A DNA stretch of 64,000 nucleotides from Hyphomicrobiales bacterium (GTDB taxonomy: Bacteria > Pseudomonadota > Alphaproteobacteria > Rhizobiales > Rhizobiaceae): assembly GCA_900466875.1 (NCBI GenBank), contig UBNQ01000019.1, positions 119,628 through 183,627 on the forward strand, in the 5' to 3' direction. Positions 1 through 10,008 of this stretch are shown here, piece after piece. Every line of letters starts with the position of its first letter. Positions within the stretch are counted from its first letter, which is position 1. The position numbers and the translations under genes were made by a program. The notes beneath the pieces were generated by a model, which was not told the DNA's origin, made no database searches, and saw only the letters and a list, made by a program, of their open reading frames with translations.

Positions 1-607
1 GGATTTCGTCGATATTGCGGATGAGGATTTGCGCCAGTGGTGCAGCGATCGGGACGGCAAGCGTTGCGACCGGCAGGACAAGGCTTTCCCACGGGCCGGG
101 ATTGATGACCGATACCAGCCGGAAGCGGAAGGAAAAGATCTGGATCAGCATGATCGCCAGCCAGAAGACCGGCACCGAAATGAACAGTGACGGCAGCGAC
201 TGGATCGCGTTTCTCAGCCATGCGAAAGGCGCCATCGAGGAGAGAAAGGCGATCAAGACGGCAAGCAGGGTGGCTGCAAGGAAACCGAGGCCTGCAAGCT
301 TCAGTGTCGGTGGCAGATTGGTGGCAAGCTGTGCCGAGACCGGTACGCCGGCCTGCAGCGAGTAACCGAAATCGCCTCTCAGGAAATTCACCAGCGTGTT
401 CCCGTATTGCACGACGATGTTGGAATCCACCGCGTAGGCGTCGCGGATTTCCGCGACCTGATCGGCGCTCAGGCCGAATTCGGGATTGAGGAACTTGATC
501 AGCACCGCATCGCCGGGCATGGCCTGCAGCAGGATGAAGGACAGCGTGAAGGCGGCCCAGAGAACGAGCAGCGCCTGGCCGATCCGTCCAACGACATATC
601 GCGTCAT
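1..607 (-). CDS. ABC transporter permease, DppB type (partial, cut by window edge)
   Basis: An open frame runs from an ATG at 607 on the minus strand to base 1 without a stop, so the C-terminus is missing. The translation starts MTRYVVGRIGQALLVLWAAF, a typical first membrane segment of a peptide/nickel-type permease, and continues with an AQLATNLPPTLKLAG stretch and further hydrophobic segments. It should form half of an inner-membrane channel for peptides or similar solutes. It follows the binding-protein gene at 692-2320 and very probably shares its transcript. A GGAG-type ribosome site precedes the ATG. The family is clear but the substrate is not. Its position beside hutC and hutF suggests, without proof, a histidine-containing or related solute. 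Confidence 0.85.
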   Translation of the reverse strand, partial: MTRYVVGRIGQALLVLWAAFTLSFILLQAMPGDAVLIKFLNPEFGLSADQVAEIRDAYAVDSNIVVQYGNTLVNFLRGDFGYSLQAGVPVSAQLATNLPPTLKLAGLGFLAATLLAVLIAFLSSMAPFAWLRNAIQSLPSLFISVPVFWLAIMLIQIFSFRFRLVSVINPGPWESLVLPVATLAVPIAAPLAQILIRNIDEI

Positions 608-628
608 TTCATATCTCCAAGGAAGGGC

Positions 629-655
629 GGATGGCAGCCCTTGAAGCTGCCATCC
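629..655 (-). terminator. Stem-loop between binding protein and permease genes
   Basis: Perfect 9-bp arms GGATGGCAG (629-637) and CTGCCATCC (647-655) enclose a 9-nt loop. It lies just after the stop of the binding-protein gene, before the permease, and has no long T run. It is better read as a transcript-stabilising or partly attenuating hairpin than as a full terminator. Confidence 0.6.
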
Positions 656-691
656 TTTCGGCTTGGGAGGCCTTTTGGTTGTGGGGCGCTG

Positions 692-2320
692 CTACTTATC
701 GAGCCAGGTGCTGTAGAAGGACGGACGACCTACCGCCTCGAAACCGACGCCCTTCACGTAGGGCGCACCGGCAAAGGCCTGCGGCTCTTCGAAGATCGGA
801 ACGGCATAGGCCTGATCGAGAACGTAAGCCTGCGCATCCGCCACCGCCTTCAGGCGCTTTTCGCGATCCGGCTGCGAGGCGATTTCGTTCAGGATTTCGT
901 TCAGTTTGTCGTCGGAGAAGGTCTTCACCTTGTCGCTGACGCCGCCCTTCTGCACCAGCACGTTGCGGTTGGTCGGGTAATACTGGCTCTTGATCACGTC
1001 GGGATCGGCGCGGCCGACCATGGCGACGGCAACCGGGGTCTTCAGCGGGTCAAGCTCGTCGACCACCTTGCTGCCGGCGTCGCCGGCCAGCACGTTCAGC
1101 TTTACGCCGAGCTTCGACCATTGCTGCGCAATGAGCTGCAGCACTGCGCGGCTCTGCGGTTGCGGCAGCGATTCATAGGAGGTCAGAACGAGCTTCTCGC
1201 CATCCTTGGCGCGGATGCCGTCGGCGCCGAGCTTGAAGCCGGCCTCGTCGAGCAGGGCTTCTGCCTTTTCCGGGTCATAACCGAGCTTGTCTTCCTGCGG
1301 CACATAGCCGATGGCGGTCGATGCGATGATCGAGGTGGCCTTCGGGTAGTTCTTCGAGAAGATGGTCGACAGGATTTCGTCGCGGTTGACCGCAAGCGAC
1401 AGCGCCTTGCGGACCTTGAGGTCGGAAACGAGCGGATTGTCCGGACGGAAGACGATGGAGTTGTTCACGCCGCGCGTGCTGGGCGCGTAGATGGTAAAGC
1501 TCTGGGCTTCCACTTGACCTTCGTCATAGGCCTGGATCTGGCGAATGAAGTCCGCCTGGCCAGCGAGAAGCGCGCCGATGCGCACGCTGTCTTCGGCGGT
1601 GATGATGTAGTTGATTTCATCGAGATAGGCGCGGCCCTGATGTTCGAGCTTGGCCGGTCCCCAGTTATAGTCCTCGCGAACCTTCAGATCGAGCGACTTG
1701 CCGATCGTCTCTGCATCCACCACGAAGGGGCCGGAACCGATGATCTTGGTCGCATCGCCGAGCTGCTCGAAGGGCAGCGCGAGCGTCGACAGCGAGACGA
1801 GGCCGGAGCCGATCACCGACGTGCCCTGCAGGAAACCAGGGGAAGGCTTCTTGAAATAGAATTTCACGGTCTGCGGATCGATGATTTCGCTGCGGTCGTA
1901 ATTGTTGACCACCTCGGAAACCGGCTGTCTCAACTCCTTGTTGCCGAGGCCGAACGTGTCGAAATTCTTCGCAACGGCTGCGGCATCAACGGGTGTTCCG
2001 TCCGAGAAGGTGACGCCGGGACGCAGCTTGAACGTATATTCGGTTGCATTGTCGTTGATCGTCCAGGATTCTGCCAGCCAGGGCTCGATCTCCAGCGTCT
2101 TCGGGTTCTGGTAGGTCAGCTTGTCGGTGATCTGGTTGAGGATGCCGCCATTCGGGTAGAATCCACCTGCCGGCGGATAGAGATTGGTATGGGCCTGCTG
2201 CTCGAGATAGACGAGCGTGCCGCCCCTGACCGGTGCGTCTGCCGCGAAGCTTGCCGTTGCAAAAGTGGTAGCAGCCAGCAATCCGAGGCTGAGAGAAAGT
2301 CGTGTCCGATAGCGCGTCAT
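692..2320 (-). CDS. Peptide-type ABC transporter substrate-binding protein (SBP_bac_5)
   Basis: A 542-aa periplasmic binding protein of the DppA/OppA family. Residues 1-26 are a Sec signal peptide ending in ATASFAADA. The mature part has family features such as EPWLAESWTINDN and FKLRPGVTFSDGTPVDAAAV. It captures a peptide, opine or similar solute and passes it to the permease encoded next (1-607). It is on the same strand as hutF and hutC but is separated from hutC by 163 bp, so it may have its own promoter. The ATG at 2320 has no strong Shine-Dalgarno, but the signal peptide fixes the start. The ligand cannot be read from sequence. Confidence 0.9.
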   Translation of the reverse strand: MTRYRTRLSLSLGLLAATTFATASFAADAPVRGGTLVYLEQQAHTNLYPPAGGFYPNGGILNQITDKLTYQNPKTLEIEPWLAESWTINDNATEYTFKLRPGVTFSDGTPVDAAAVAKNFDTFGLGNKELRQPVSEVVNNYDRSEIIDPQTVKFYFKKPSPGFLQGTSVIGSGLVSLSTLALPFEQLGDATKIIGSGPFVVDAETIGKSLDLKVREDYNWGPAKLEHQGRAYLDEINYIITAEDSVRIGALLAGQADFIRQIQAYDEGQVEAQSFTIYAPSTRGVNNSIVFRPDNPLVSDLKVRKALSLAVNRDEILSTIFSKNYPKATSIIASTAIGYVPQEDKLGYDPEKAEALLDEAGFKLGADGIRAKDGEKLVLTSYESLPQPQSRAVLQLIAQQWSKLGVKLNVLAGDAGSKVVDELDPLKTPVAVAMVGRADPDVIKSQYYPTNRNVLVQKGGVSDKVKTFSDDKLNEILNEIASQPDREKRLKAVADAQAYVLDQAYAVPIFEEPQAFAGAPYVKGVGFEAVGRPSFYSTWLDK

Positions 2321-2483
2321 TGGGTCCGGTCTCGCGGTTGTCGATGACCATGAGCCTATCCACTCGTGTGCAATTTCTATGGACTTGGTATTCTATTTTG
2401 AAGCCAAGCACGGAAGTTTCTTTGCTGGCTGGACGCTGTTGGAACAATCGCATTCCGGTCCCGTGAAATAGCGTTCTCTCAAG

Positions 2484-3215
2484 TCAGCCCGATGCCGGCC
2501 GGAAATCCGCCGTGACGACATGGCGGTTTCCCGGATACGTCATACGCACCCAGGTCACGGCTCCCGATGCGTTCCAGGTGCGGCGCTCGATGACGAGACA
2601 GGCATCTTTCGGGGTGAGCTTGAGGATCTTGTGCTCCTTACGATCCGCAGGCACGGCCTGTATCCGGTGCTGGGCCGTGATCCAGGGAATTTGCGACGAG
2701 AGCCATGGGCCGGGCGCAGCCGAGATGAAATCGATTTCGAGTGCTGCCGGCACAGTCAAAAGATTGATCGCCCGTTCCTCAACGCAAAAGGGCTCGCCGG
2801 CGGCAAGATGCAGGCAGGTGACGAAGAGGACCTCGCCGGGCGTACCATCGGGAAACCAGGCCAGTTCTTCGCCGATCGGCTTGCGGCGAGTAATGGACAA
2901 CTGCTGATAAGAATATTCGAGGTTGAGGGAGCGCACCTCGTCGGCGATATCGTGGATCTCCAACACGGCTGATTGCGCCTTGGGGTGGGCAACGAAACTT
3001 CCGCCTTTCCTGCGGCGCTCGATCAGGCCTGCCTGCGCCAATTGCCCCATGACCTTGTTCACCGTCATCCGGGAGACGTCGTAATGCGTCGCGAGATCCA
3101 CCTCGAAGGGAATCCGGTGGCCGGGCGGCCAGGTGCCGGACACGATCTTTTCCTCGATATCCGCCAGGATCTTGCGGTGAAGGGTCAGGTTTGTGGAAAT
3201 GCTGATGGTCTCCAT
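2484..3215 (-). CDS. hutC: Histidine utilization repressor HutC (GntR family, UTRA domain)
   Basis: A 243-aa GntR-type repressor. Residues about 10-75 form the winged helix (IVSGTWPPGHRIPFEVDLAT, then HYDVSRMTVNKVMGQLAQAG). The rest is a UTRA effector domain with the HutC-typical segment EERAINLLTVPAALEIDF. HutC repressors release DNA when urocanate binds. The gene follows hutF by 54 bp on the same strand and faces the hutIHUD operon. Its likely operator is the palindrome at 4710-4721. Start, length and context all agree, and no other GntR subfamily fits as well. Confidence 0.93.
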   Translation of the reverse strand: METISISTNLTLHRKILADIEEKIVSGTWPPGHRIPFEVDLATHYDVSRMTVNKVMGQLAQAGLIERRRKGGSFVAHPKAQSAVLEIHDIADEVRSLNLEYSYQQLSITRRKPIGEELAWFPDGTPGEVLFVTCLHLAAGEPFCVEERAINLLTVPAALEIDFISAAPGPWLSSQIPWITAQHRIQAVPADRKEHKILKLTPKDACLVIERRTWNASGAVTWVRMTYPGNRHVVTADFRPASG

Positions 3216-3269
3216 TCGGGGCTGCGTCGGCGCAGGTCTACACTGCAGGTTCGCCCCGTCAATCGTGGC

Positions 3270-4631
3270 TCAATCGCGAAGCAGTGCCTGCATGGTCGCA
3301 GCAAATCGTTTGCGAATCTGGTCTCGGGCAATATGGCGGCCGTTCGTCACCTGCTTCCTGCCTGCGGCCCAGACGCTATCGACCGCGACATCGCCGCCGA
3401 AAATCCAGTCATCGAGAAGGCTGTCTCCCGAGAGATAGGAAGCATTGCTGGTGTCCAGGGCAAGGATATCGGCCGGTGCGCCGACGACGAGCCCCGCCTT
3501 TGTGGCAAGAGCCTGCGCCCCGCCTTCGATGGCTGCGTCGAAAAGGCGGCGGCCTGTCGAGCCGTTCGGCTCGGCAATGACATTGCGGGCACGATGGGCG
3601 AGACGCTGCGAATATTCGAGCTGGCGCAATTCGCCCGCCAGTGAGATCTGCACGTTGGAATCCGATCCGACGCCTAGACGGCCACCGTTTGCGATAAACT
3701 CTGCGGCTGCGAAGGTGCCATCACCCAGATTGGCCTCGGTGATCGGGCAGAGGCCTGCGACGGCGCCGCTTGTCGCCATATTCGCCACTTCCTTCTGCGT
3801 CAGGTGAGTGGCGTGGATCAGGCACCAGCGATCATCCACCGGGGCATTGTTCAGCAACCATTCGACCGGACGTGCACCGGACCAGGCGATGCAGTCCTCC
3901 ACTTCCTTTGTCTGCTCGGCAACATGGATGTGTATTGGGCCACCTTCGGCCAATGGCAAGATAGTGGTCAGTTCGTCGGGTGTTACGGCGCGCAGGCTAT
4001 GCGGCGCGATGCCGAGCTGCATGCCGGGAAGCGAGGGCTGCATTTTCCGGCAGGCATCCATCAGCCGGCCAAAACTTTCGATCGAATTGATGAAACGGCG
4101 CTGGCCATCGATGGGCTTCTGCCCGCCAAAGCCGGAATGTGCATAGAAGACCGGCAGCAGTGTCAGGCCGATGCCGGTTTCTGCGCTCGCCGCGCCAATC
4201 CGTTCGGCGTGTTCGGCGATGTTGGCATAAGGCGAGCCATCGCGGTTGTGGTGCAGGTAGTGGAACTCACCCACCCTGCAAAAACCGGCTTCGAGCATTT
4301 CCATATAGAGCTGCGCTGCGACCGCTTGGATCTGCTCGGGCGTCATCTGCAGGGCGAAACGATACATCAACACGCGCCAGCTCCAGAAACTGTCGTCCGT
4401 CGGTCCGCGAAGTTCGGCCAGACCCGACATGGCGCGCTGGAATGCGTGGCTGTGAAGATTGCTCATGGCCGGGACGAGGACCGAATGACGTTCGTCGCCG
4501 GGTCCGGCAGTTACCCCGATGTCGATACTGGAGATAGCTCCGGCAACGATCGTCAAGCGCACATTGGAAACCCATCCCTGGGGTAGGAGAGCCGATTCTG
4601 CATGGAGCGTCGAAGCAGCCGAATTGATCAT
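3270..4631 (-). CDS. hutF: Formimidoylglutamate deiminase HutF
   Basis: Amidohydrolase-superfamily enzyme that deiminates N-formimino-L-glutamate to N-formyl-L-glutamate and ammonia in the five-step histidine pathway. Visible features are the metal motif MSNLHSHAFQRAMSGLAE, GEFHYLHHNRDG, HIHVAEQTKEVEDC, LIHATHL and GVGSDSNVQISLAGELR. The open frame extends to 4745, but I chose the ATG at 4631 (453 aa). That gives the family's usual length and removes a leader overlapping the operator region, and a GGATCGGGA stretch lies just upstream. It is divergent from hutI and followed by hutC. Its product needs an N-formylglutamate deformylase, which is absent from this window. Confidence 0.92.
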   Translation of the reverse strand: MINSAASTLHAESALLPQGWVSNVRLTIVAGAISSIDIGVTAGPGDERHSVLVPAMSNLHSHAFQRAMSGLAELRGPTDDSFWSWRVLMYRFALQMTPEQIQAVAAQLYMEMLEAGFCRVGEFHYLHHNRDGSPYANIAEHAERIGAASAETGIGLTLLPVFYAHSGFGGQKPIDGQRRFINSIESFGRLMDACRKMQPSLPGMQLGIAPHSLRAVTPDELTTILPLAEGGPIHIHVAEQTKEVEDCIAWSGARPVEWLLNNAPVDDRWCLIHATHLTQKEVANMATSGAVAGLCPITEANLGDGTFAAAEFIANGGRLGVGSDSNVQISLAGELRQLEYSQRLAHRARNVIAEPNGSTGRRLFDAAIEGGAQALATKAGLVVGAPADILALDTSNASYLSGDSLLDDWIFGGDVAVDSVWAAGRKQVTNGRHIARDQIRKRFAATMQALLRD

Positions 4632-4709
4632 GATTCCCGATCCGTCGTTAAATGGCCTGATCCCGGATGCAGTTTCGAGCGAAAGAACGTGCTTGCCAAG
4701 ATGGCTATT

Positions 4710-4721
4710 ATGTATATACAT
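4710..4721. promoter_or_regulatory. Candidate HutC operator between hutF and hutI
   Basis: A perfect 12-bp palindrome, ATGTATATACAT. It lies 27 bp before the hutI start and 78 bp before the chosen hutF start. The HutC branch of GntR repressors is known to bind TGTA/TACA dyads, so one site here could repress both divergent transcripts. That role is inferred from position and symmetry. Confidence 0.7.
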
Positions 4722-4748
4722 GTTTGACCATAATGAAAGGCGCAATCA

Positions 4749-6029
4749 ATGTGCGGGAACGAAAACTTGGGCAGTGTTTCTTCCAGTCATTCCGGATTTC
4801 AAGCGGGCATCACCGTGTGGACGAATGCGCATCTGGCAACCCTTGCCGATGGTACCCAGGGGCTTGGTGTCATTGAAAATGGTGCGATCGCCGTAAGAGA
4901 TGGACTGATCGTCTTCGTTGGCGCGGAAGCCGATCTCCCGGCCGAGTTGAAGCATGATGCCTCGATCATCGATTGCGAAGGGCGCTGGATCACGCCGGGG
5001 CTGATCGATTGCCACACGCATATCGTCTTCGGCGGTGATCGCGCGATGGAATTCGAGATGCGGCTCGAAGGCGCCACCTATGAGGAAGTGGCACGTGCGG
5101 GCGGCGGCATCGTTTCCTCCGTCAAGGCGACCAATGCGCTGTCCGTCGAAGGTTTGGTAAAGGCTGCGCTGCCTCGGGTGGATACCCTGCTTGCCGAAGG
5201 TGTTTCCACGCTTGAGATCAAATCCGGTTACGGGCTTTCGATCGAAGGCGAGCTCAACATGCTGCGCGCTGCGCGTGCGCTTGAAAAGGTCCGGCCGGTC
5301 CGCGTCGTGACCTCCTATCTCGCGGCCCATGCAACGCCTGTCGAATACAAGGGCCGCAACGGCGATTACATCACCGAGATCGTACTGCCAGGCATGGATA
5401 AGGCCCATGCGGAAGGGCTGATCGATGCCGTCGACGGGTTTTGCGAGGGCATCGCCTTTTCGGTCGATGAGATGCGGCGCGTGTTCGACCATGCCGGATC
5501 GCTGGGGCTTCCCGTAAAACTTCATGCCGAACAGTTGTCCAACCTCGGTGGCGCAAAAATGGCGGCGTCCTATGGCGCGCTGTCCGCCGATCATCTGGAA
5601 TATCTCGATGCCGAGGGTGCGACCGCCATGGCTGAGGCCGGTACGGTTGCCGTCATCCTGCCCGGCGCCTTTTACGCCATCAACGAAACGCAGAAACCGC
5701 CGATCCAGGCGCTGCGCGATGCCGGGGTGAGAATAGCGATCGCCACCGATTGCAATCCCGGCACCTCACCGCTGACCTCGCTGCTTCTGACGATGAACAT
5801 GTCGGCAACGCTGTTTCGCCTGACGGTCGATGAATGCATTGCGGGCGCGACCCGTGAAGCGGCGCGTGCGCTCGGACTTCTGAGCCAGACCGGCACGCTG
5901 GAGGTCGGCAAGTCCGCCGATCTTGCCATCTGGAACATCCAGCGCCCTGCGGAGCTCGTCTACCGCATCGGCTTCAACCCTCTCCATTCCCGTATATTCA
6001 AGGGCCAAATCATAGGGGTCAGCAGGTAA
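4749..6029 (+). CDS. hutI: Imidazolonepropionase HutI
   Basis: A 426-aa zinc amidohydrolase that opens 4-imidazolone-5-propionate to N-formimino-L-glutamate, the third step of histidine breakdown. The metal motif is [20 protein letters not shown] (His89 and His91), followed by an arginine-bearing [14 protein letters not shown] loop, [12 protein letters not shown] and the late metal/catalytic motif [17 protein letters not shown] ribosome site lies 9 bp before the ATG at 4749. It is first in the plus-strand operon: hutH starts 4 bp after its stop. The first 20 residues are poorly conserved, so a slightly later start is possible. Confidence 0.95.
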   Translation: MCGNENLGSVSSSHSGFQAGITVWTNAHLATLADGTQGLGVIENGAIAVRDGLIVFVGAEADLPAELKHDASIIDCEGRWITPGLIDCHTHIVFGGDRAMEFEMRLEGATYEEVARAGGGIVSSVKATNALSVEGLVKAALPRVDTLLAEGVSTLEIKSGYGLSIEGELNMLRAARALEKVRPVRVVTSYLAAHATPVEYKGRNGDYITEIVLPGMDKAHAEGLIDAVDGFCEGIAFSVDEMRRVFDHAGSLGLPVKLHAEQLSNLGGAKMAASYGALSADHLEYLDAEGATAMAEAGTVAVILPGAFYAINETQKPPIQALRDAGVRIAIATDCNPGTSPLTSLLLTMNMSATLFRLTVDECIAGATREAARALGLLSQTGTLEVGKSADLAIWNIQRPAELVYRIGFNPLHSRIFKGQIIGVSR

Positions 6030-6033
6030 CCGC

Positions 6034-7569
6034 ATGACGATCACGCTTCATCCGGGCAGCGTCCCGCTTGCCGATCTCGCAAACATCTATTGGAACAACG
6101 CGGCAGCCGTCCTCGACCGTTCCTTCGATGCGGGCATAAAGAACGCCGCCCGCCGTATCGCTGAAATCGCGGCCGGCAACGCGCCGGTCTATGGCATCAA
6201 TACCGGCTTCGGCAAACTCGCCTCGATCAAGATCGATAGCGCTGACCTTGCCAGCCTGCAGCGCAATCTTATCCTCTCCCATTGCTGCGGCATCGGTGCG
6301 CCTTTGCCGGAAAATGTCGTGCGCCTGATCATGGCGCTCAAGCTGATCTCGCTCGGCCGGGGCGCGTCGGGCGTTCGGCTGGAACTGATCCGATTGATCG
6401 AGGGGATGCTGGAAAAAGGTGTTATCCCCGTCATTCCCGAAAAGGGCTCCGTCGGCGCTTCGGGTGACCTTGCTCCGCTGGCCCATATGGCTGCCGCGAT
6501 GATGGGCGAGGGCGAAGCCTTTTTCGCCGGTGAGCGGATGGCTTCCGCCGATGCTCTGGCCAAAGCCGGCCTGACGCCCGTCGTGCTGGCCGCCAAGGAA
6601 GGACTGGCGCTGATCAACGGCACCCAGACCTCGACCGCGCTGGCGCTGGCCGGTCTGTTTCGCGCCCATCGCGCAGCCCAGACCGCACTGGTTACTGGCG
6701 CATTGTCCACCGATGCGGCAATGGGGTCTTCCGCTCCCTTCCATCCGGACATCCATACGCTGCGCGGTCACAAGGGGCAGATCGATGCCGGTGCTGCCTT
6801 GCGCACTCTGCTCGAAGGGTCGCAAATCCGCGCCAGCCATATCGAAGGCGACGAGCGCGTGCAGGATCCCTATTGCATCCGCTGCCAGCCGCAGGTCGAT
6901 GGCGCCTGCCTCGACCTCCTGCGCCAAGTCGCCCGCACGCTCGAAATCGAAGCCAATGCCGTGACCGACAATCCGTTGGTGCTCTCGGATAATTCAGTGG
7001 TTTCCGGCGGCAATTTCCACGCGGAACCCGTCGCCTTTGCGGCGGATCAGACCGCGCTCGCCATCTGCGAGATCGGTGCGATCGCCCAGCGCCGCATCGC
7101 GCTGCTAGTCGATCCGGCCCTCTCCTATGGCCTGCCGGCCTTCCTGTCGAAAAAGCCGGGCCTGAATTCCGGTCTGATGATTGCCGAAGTTACATCGGCG
7201 GCTCTGATGAGCGAGAACAAGCAGATGTCGCATCCGGCATCGGTGGATTCGACTCCGACCTCCGCCAATCAGGAAGATCATGTTTCCATGGCATGCCACG
7301 GGGCCCGCCGCCTGCTGGCGATGACCGAAAACCTGTTCGGCATTCTCGGCATCGAGGCGCTTGCCGCGGTTCAGGGCGTCGAGTTGCGCGGCCCACTGAA
7401 GACCAGCCCGGAACTGCAGAAGGCAGCCAGCGTGTTGCGCTCTGCTGTGCCATCGCTCGAAGACGATCGCTACATGGCGCCGGATCTTGCTGCCGCGAGT
7501 GCGCTTGTCGCAACCGGTGCGCTCGCCTCTGCCATCTCTCCCGGCATCCTGCCGGTGCTCGACATCTGA
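6034..7569 (+). CDS. hutH: Histidine ammonia-lyase HutH
   Basis: A 511-aa enzyme that removes ammonia from L-histidine to give urocanate, the first step of the pathway. The MIO cofactor triad Ala142-Ser143-Gly144 is seen in [16 protein letters not shown], and the catalytic Tyr53 in [13 protein letters not shown]. Other family blocks are [30 protein letters not shown] and [11 protein letters not shown]. Length and order match known HutH proteins. It sits between hutI and hutU with a 4-bp gap upstream, so it is co-transcribed. It acts in the cytoplasm as a homotetramer, as known for the family. Confidence 0.97.
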   Translation: MTITLHPGSVPLADLANIYWNNAAAVLDRSFDAGIKNAARRIAEIAAGNAPVYGINTGFGKLASIKIDSADLASLQRNLILSHCCGIGAPLPENVVRLIMALKLISLGRGASGVRLELIRLIEGMLEKGVIPVIPEKGSVGASGDLAPLAHMAAAMMGEGEAFFAGERMASADALAKAGLTPVVLAAKEGLALINGTQTSTALALAGLFRAHRAAQTALVTGALSTDAAMGSSAPFHPDIHTLRGHKGQIDAGAALRTLLEGSQIRASHIEGDERVQDPYCIRCQPQVDGACLDLLRQVARTLEIEANAVTDNPLVLSDNSVVSGGNFHAEPVAFAADQTALAICEIGAIAQRRIALLVDPALSYGLPAFLSKKPGLNSGLMIAEVTSAALMSENKQMSHPASVDSTPTSANQEDHVSMACHGARRLLAMTENLFGILGIEALAAVQGVELRGPLKTSPELQKAASVLRSAVPSLEDDRYMAPDLAAASALVATGALASAISPGILPVLDI

Positions 7570-7597
7570 TTGCAAAAGAACAACGGGAACAGAAGTC

Positions 7598-9283
7598 ATG
7601 ACCAATCCGCGCCACAACATTCGCGACGTCCGATCCCCGCGGGGACCGGAACTCAATGCCAAGAGCTGGACGACGGAAGCGCCGCTTCGCATGCTGATGA
7701 ACAATCTCGATCCCGATGTGGCCGAGAACCCGCATGAACTGGTCGTCTATGGCGGCATCGGCCGGGCGGCGCGCACTTGGGATGACTTCGATAAGATCGC
7801 GGCGACGCTGAAGACGCTGACCGAGGAAGAAACGCTGCTCGTCCAGTCCGGCAAGCCGGTCGGCGTATTCCGCACCCACAAGGATGCGCCGCGCGTGCTG
7901 ATCGCCAATTCCAACCTCGTGCCGCACTGGGCGACCTGGGACCATTTTAACGAACTGGATAAGAAGGGGCTGGCCATGTACGGCCAGATGACCGCCGGTT
8001 CGTGGATCTATATCGGCACGCAGGGCATCGTGCAGGGCACGTATGAAACCTTCGTCGAGGCAGGCCGCCAGCATTATAACGGCAGCCTCAAGGGCAAGTG
8101 GATCCTGACCGGAGGCCTCGGCGGCATGGGCGGCGCCCAGCCGCTCGCAGCCGTCATGGCCGGGGCCTGTTGCCTTGCCGTCGAATGCGACGAAACCCGC
8201 ATCGATTTTCGCCTGCGCACCCGTTACGTCGATGCCAAGGCAAAGACGCTGGATGAAGCGCTCGCCTTGATCGAAGAATGGACTGCTAAGGGTGAAGCCA
8301 AATCCGTCGGTCTGCTCGGCAATGCCGCCGAGATTTTTCCGAAACTGGTCAAGCGCATGCAGGCTGGCGGCGCGCGCCCAGACATTGTAACCGACCAGAC
8401 ATCGGCCCATGATCCGCGCAACGGCTACCTGCCGATCGGGTGGACGGTGGAGGAAGCCAAGGCAAAGCGCGAGAGCGATCCGAAGTCGGTTGAAGTCGCT
8501 GCCCGCGCTTCGATGAAGGCCCATGTCGAAGCCATGGTCGCCTTCTGGGATGCCGGCGTGCCGACACTCGACTACGGCAACAACATCCGCCAGGTGGCTA
8601 AGGACGAAGGCTTGGAAAATGCCTTCGCCTTCCCGGGTTTTGTGCCGGCCTATATCCGCCCGCTCTTTTGCCGCGGCATCGGGCCTTTCCGCTGGGCCGC
8701 TCTCTCCGGCGATCCTGAGGATATCTACAAGACCGACGCCAAGGTGAAGGAACTGCTGCCGGACAACAAGCACCTGCATAACTGGCTGGACATGGCGCGC
8801 GAGCGCATCGCCTTCCAGGGCCTGCCGGCGCGCATTTGCTGGGTCGGTCTTGGTGATCGCCACAAGCTCGGCCTCGCCTTCAACGAAATGGTCAGGAACG
8901 GCGAGCTTTCCGCTCCGATCGTCATCGGTCGCGACCATCTCGATTCAGGCTCGGTGGCCTCGCCTAACCGCGAGACGGAAGCGATGAAGGATGGGTCGGA
9001 TGCCGTCTCCGACTGGCCACTTTTGAACGCGCTGCTCAACACCGCATCGGGTGCCACTTGGGTGTCTCTGCATCACGGCGGCGGTGTCGGCATGGGGTAT
9101 TCGCAGCATTCCGGCATGGTGATCTGTGCCGATGGTTCGGAAGACGCCGATCGGCGGCTGGAGCGCGTGTTGTGGAACGACCCGGCAACCGGCGTCATGC
9201 GCCACGCGGATGCGGGTTATGAGATCGCCGTGGAATGCGCCACCGAGAAGGGGCTTCGCCTGCCTGGTATCCTCGGAAACTGA
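7598..9283 (+). CDS. hutU: Urocanate hydratase HutU
   Basis: A 561-aa NAD+-dependent urocanase converting urocanate to imidazolonepropionate. The NAD-binding segment [19 protein letters not shown] and the C-terminal block [17 protein letters not shown] are diagnostic. The frame is open further upstream, but the ATG at 7598 ([20 protein letters not shown]) gives the usual length and follows the hutH stop by 28 bp. Cytoplasmic; the third gene of the hutIHUD operon. No irregularities seen. Confidence 0.96.
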   Translation: MTNPRHNIRDVRSPRGPELNAKSWTTEAPLRMLMNNLDPDVAENPHELVVYGGIGRAARTWDDFDKIAATLKTLTEEETLLVQSGKPVGVFRTHKDAPRVLIANSNLVPHWATWDHFNELDKKGLAMYGQMTAGSWIYIGTQGIVQGTYETFVEAGRQHYNGSLKGKWILTGGLGGMGGAQPLAAVMAGACCLAVECDETRIDFRLRTRYVDAKAKTLDEALALIEEWTAKGEAKSVGLLGNAAEIFPKLVKRMQAGGARPDIVTDQTSAHDPRNGYLPIGWTVEEAKAKRESDPKSVEVAARASMKAHVEAMVAFWDAGVPTLDYGNNIRQVAKDEGLENAFAFPGFVPAYIRPLFCRGIGPFRWAALSGDPEDIYKTDAKVKELLPDNKHLHNWLDMARERIAFQGLPARICWVGLGDRHKLGLAFNEMVRNGELSAPIVIGRDHLDSGSVASPNRETEAMKDGSDAVSDWPLLNALLNTASGATWVSLHHGGGVGMGYSQHSGMVICADGSEDADRRLERVLWNDPATGVMRHADAGYEIAVECATEKGLRLPGILGN

Positions 9284-9287
9284 GCCG

Positions 9288-9860
9288 ATGCGCATTCTTC
9301 GCGCAGCCGATCACAGGCGCATGCCGTGGAAGAACGGCAAGGGAGAGACGGTCGAGATTGCCGTCTTTCCCGAAGGCGCAACCGTCGACACGTTCGACTG
9401 GCGCATCAGCATGGCCCCAGTCGTCTCCGATGGCTTATTCTCCATTTTCGAAGATATCGATCGGACGCTCAGCATTTTGACTGGCGAGGGCATGATGCTT
9501 TCGGTTGAAGGTTTGGCGCCGACACTGCTCGGCTCCAACTCGGCGCCATTTTCGTTTAGAGGCGATGCGAAGACCAACGCCGTGCTTCAGGCGGGGCCGA
9601 TTACCGATCTCAATGTCATGACCCGGCGCGGGCATTTTTCGCACCGGGTGACGCGGTTCGCGCAGGCAGGCGAGATCAGGTTCGCGGCGGATACGGCTCT
9701 GGTCATCGTCGTTGTGACCGGGCATGCGAATGTTGCAGAGATAGAGCTTAATTCGCTCGATGCTATGATCCTGGAAAAAGGGACTGAGTCTGGTGGGCTC
9801 AGAATTGAAACTCTGGAGCCTTATTTCGTCATTGAGATCGTCGCTTTGGCGAGCGATTGA
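9288..9860 (+). CDS. hutD: HutD family protein
   Basis: A 190-aa cupin-like protein of the HutD family, found in many proteobacterial hut operons. It is thought to limit urocanate or formiminoglutamate accumulation, but its biochemistry is not settled. Recognisable parts are the N-terminal MPWKNGKGETVEIAVFPEGA with FDWRISMAPV, then FSIFEDIDRTLSILTGEGM and the DLNVMTRRG segment. The ATG at 9288 lies 4 bp after the hutU stop, arguing for translational coupling. The longer frame starting at 9126 overlaps hutU and is rejected. It is the last gene of the operon; a hairpin follows at 9916. Confidence 0.9.
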   Translation: MRILRAADHRRMPWKNGKGETVEIAVFPEGATVDTFDWRISMAPVVSDGLFSIFEDIDRTLSILTGEGMMLSVEGLAPTLLGSNSAPFSFRGDAKTNAVLQAGPITDLNVMTRRGHFSHRVTRFAQAGEIRFAADTALVIVVVTGHANVAEIELNSLDAMILEKGTESGGLRIETLEPYFVIEIVALASD

Positions 9861-9915
9861 CATCGTCGGTCAGGGCAGGCTTGTCTTCATCTACCGCCCG
9901 AGCAGGATTTTCATC

Positions 9916-9945
9916 GCTCCATACCCGGCGAGCTGGGAATGGAGC
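9916..9945. terminator. Candidate terminator between convergent hutD and the diflavin reductase gene
   Basis: GCTCCAT (9916-9922) pairs with ATGGAGC (9939-9945), with a further CCC/GGG inside. It lies in the only gap between convergent hutD and the gene ending at 10009. The following T-rich stretch is short, so efficiency is uncertain. The rest of 9861-10008 shows no gene. Confidence 0.45.
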
Positions 9946-10008
9946 ATTCTCGAAATGGCCGCATCCTGCGAGTTTCGAGGATAGCACTGACATGTGTCCG
10001 GGGGCTCG

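Noticed and set aside
407..2347. Long plus-strand frame (646 aa) opposite the peptide-binding protein gene
   Set aside because: It is the antisense shadow of a clear SBP_bac_5 gene in GC-rich DNA and has no recognisable domain.
4632..4745. 38-residue N-terminal extension of HutF
   Set aside because: It would place the operator palindrome inside the coding sequence and exceed the family length.
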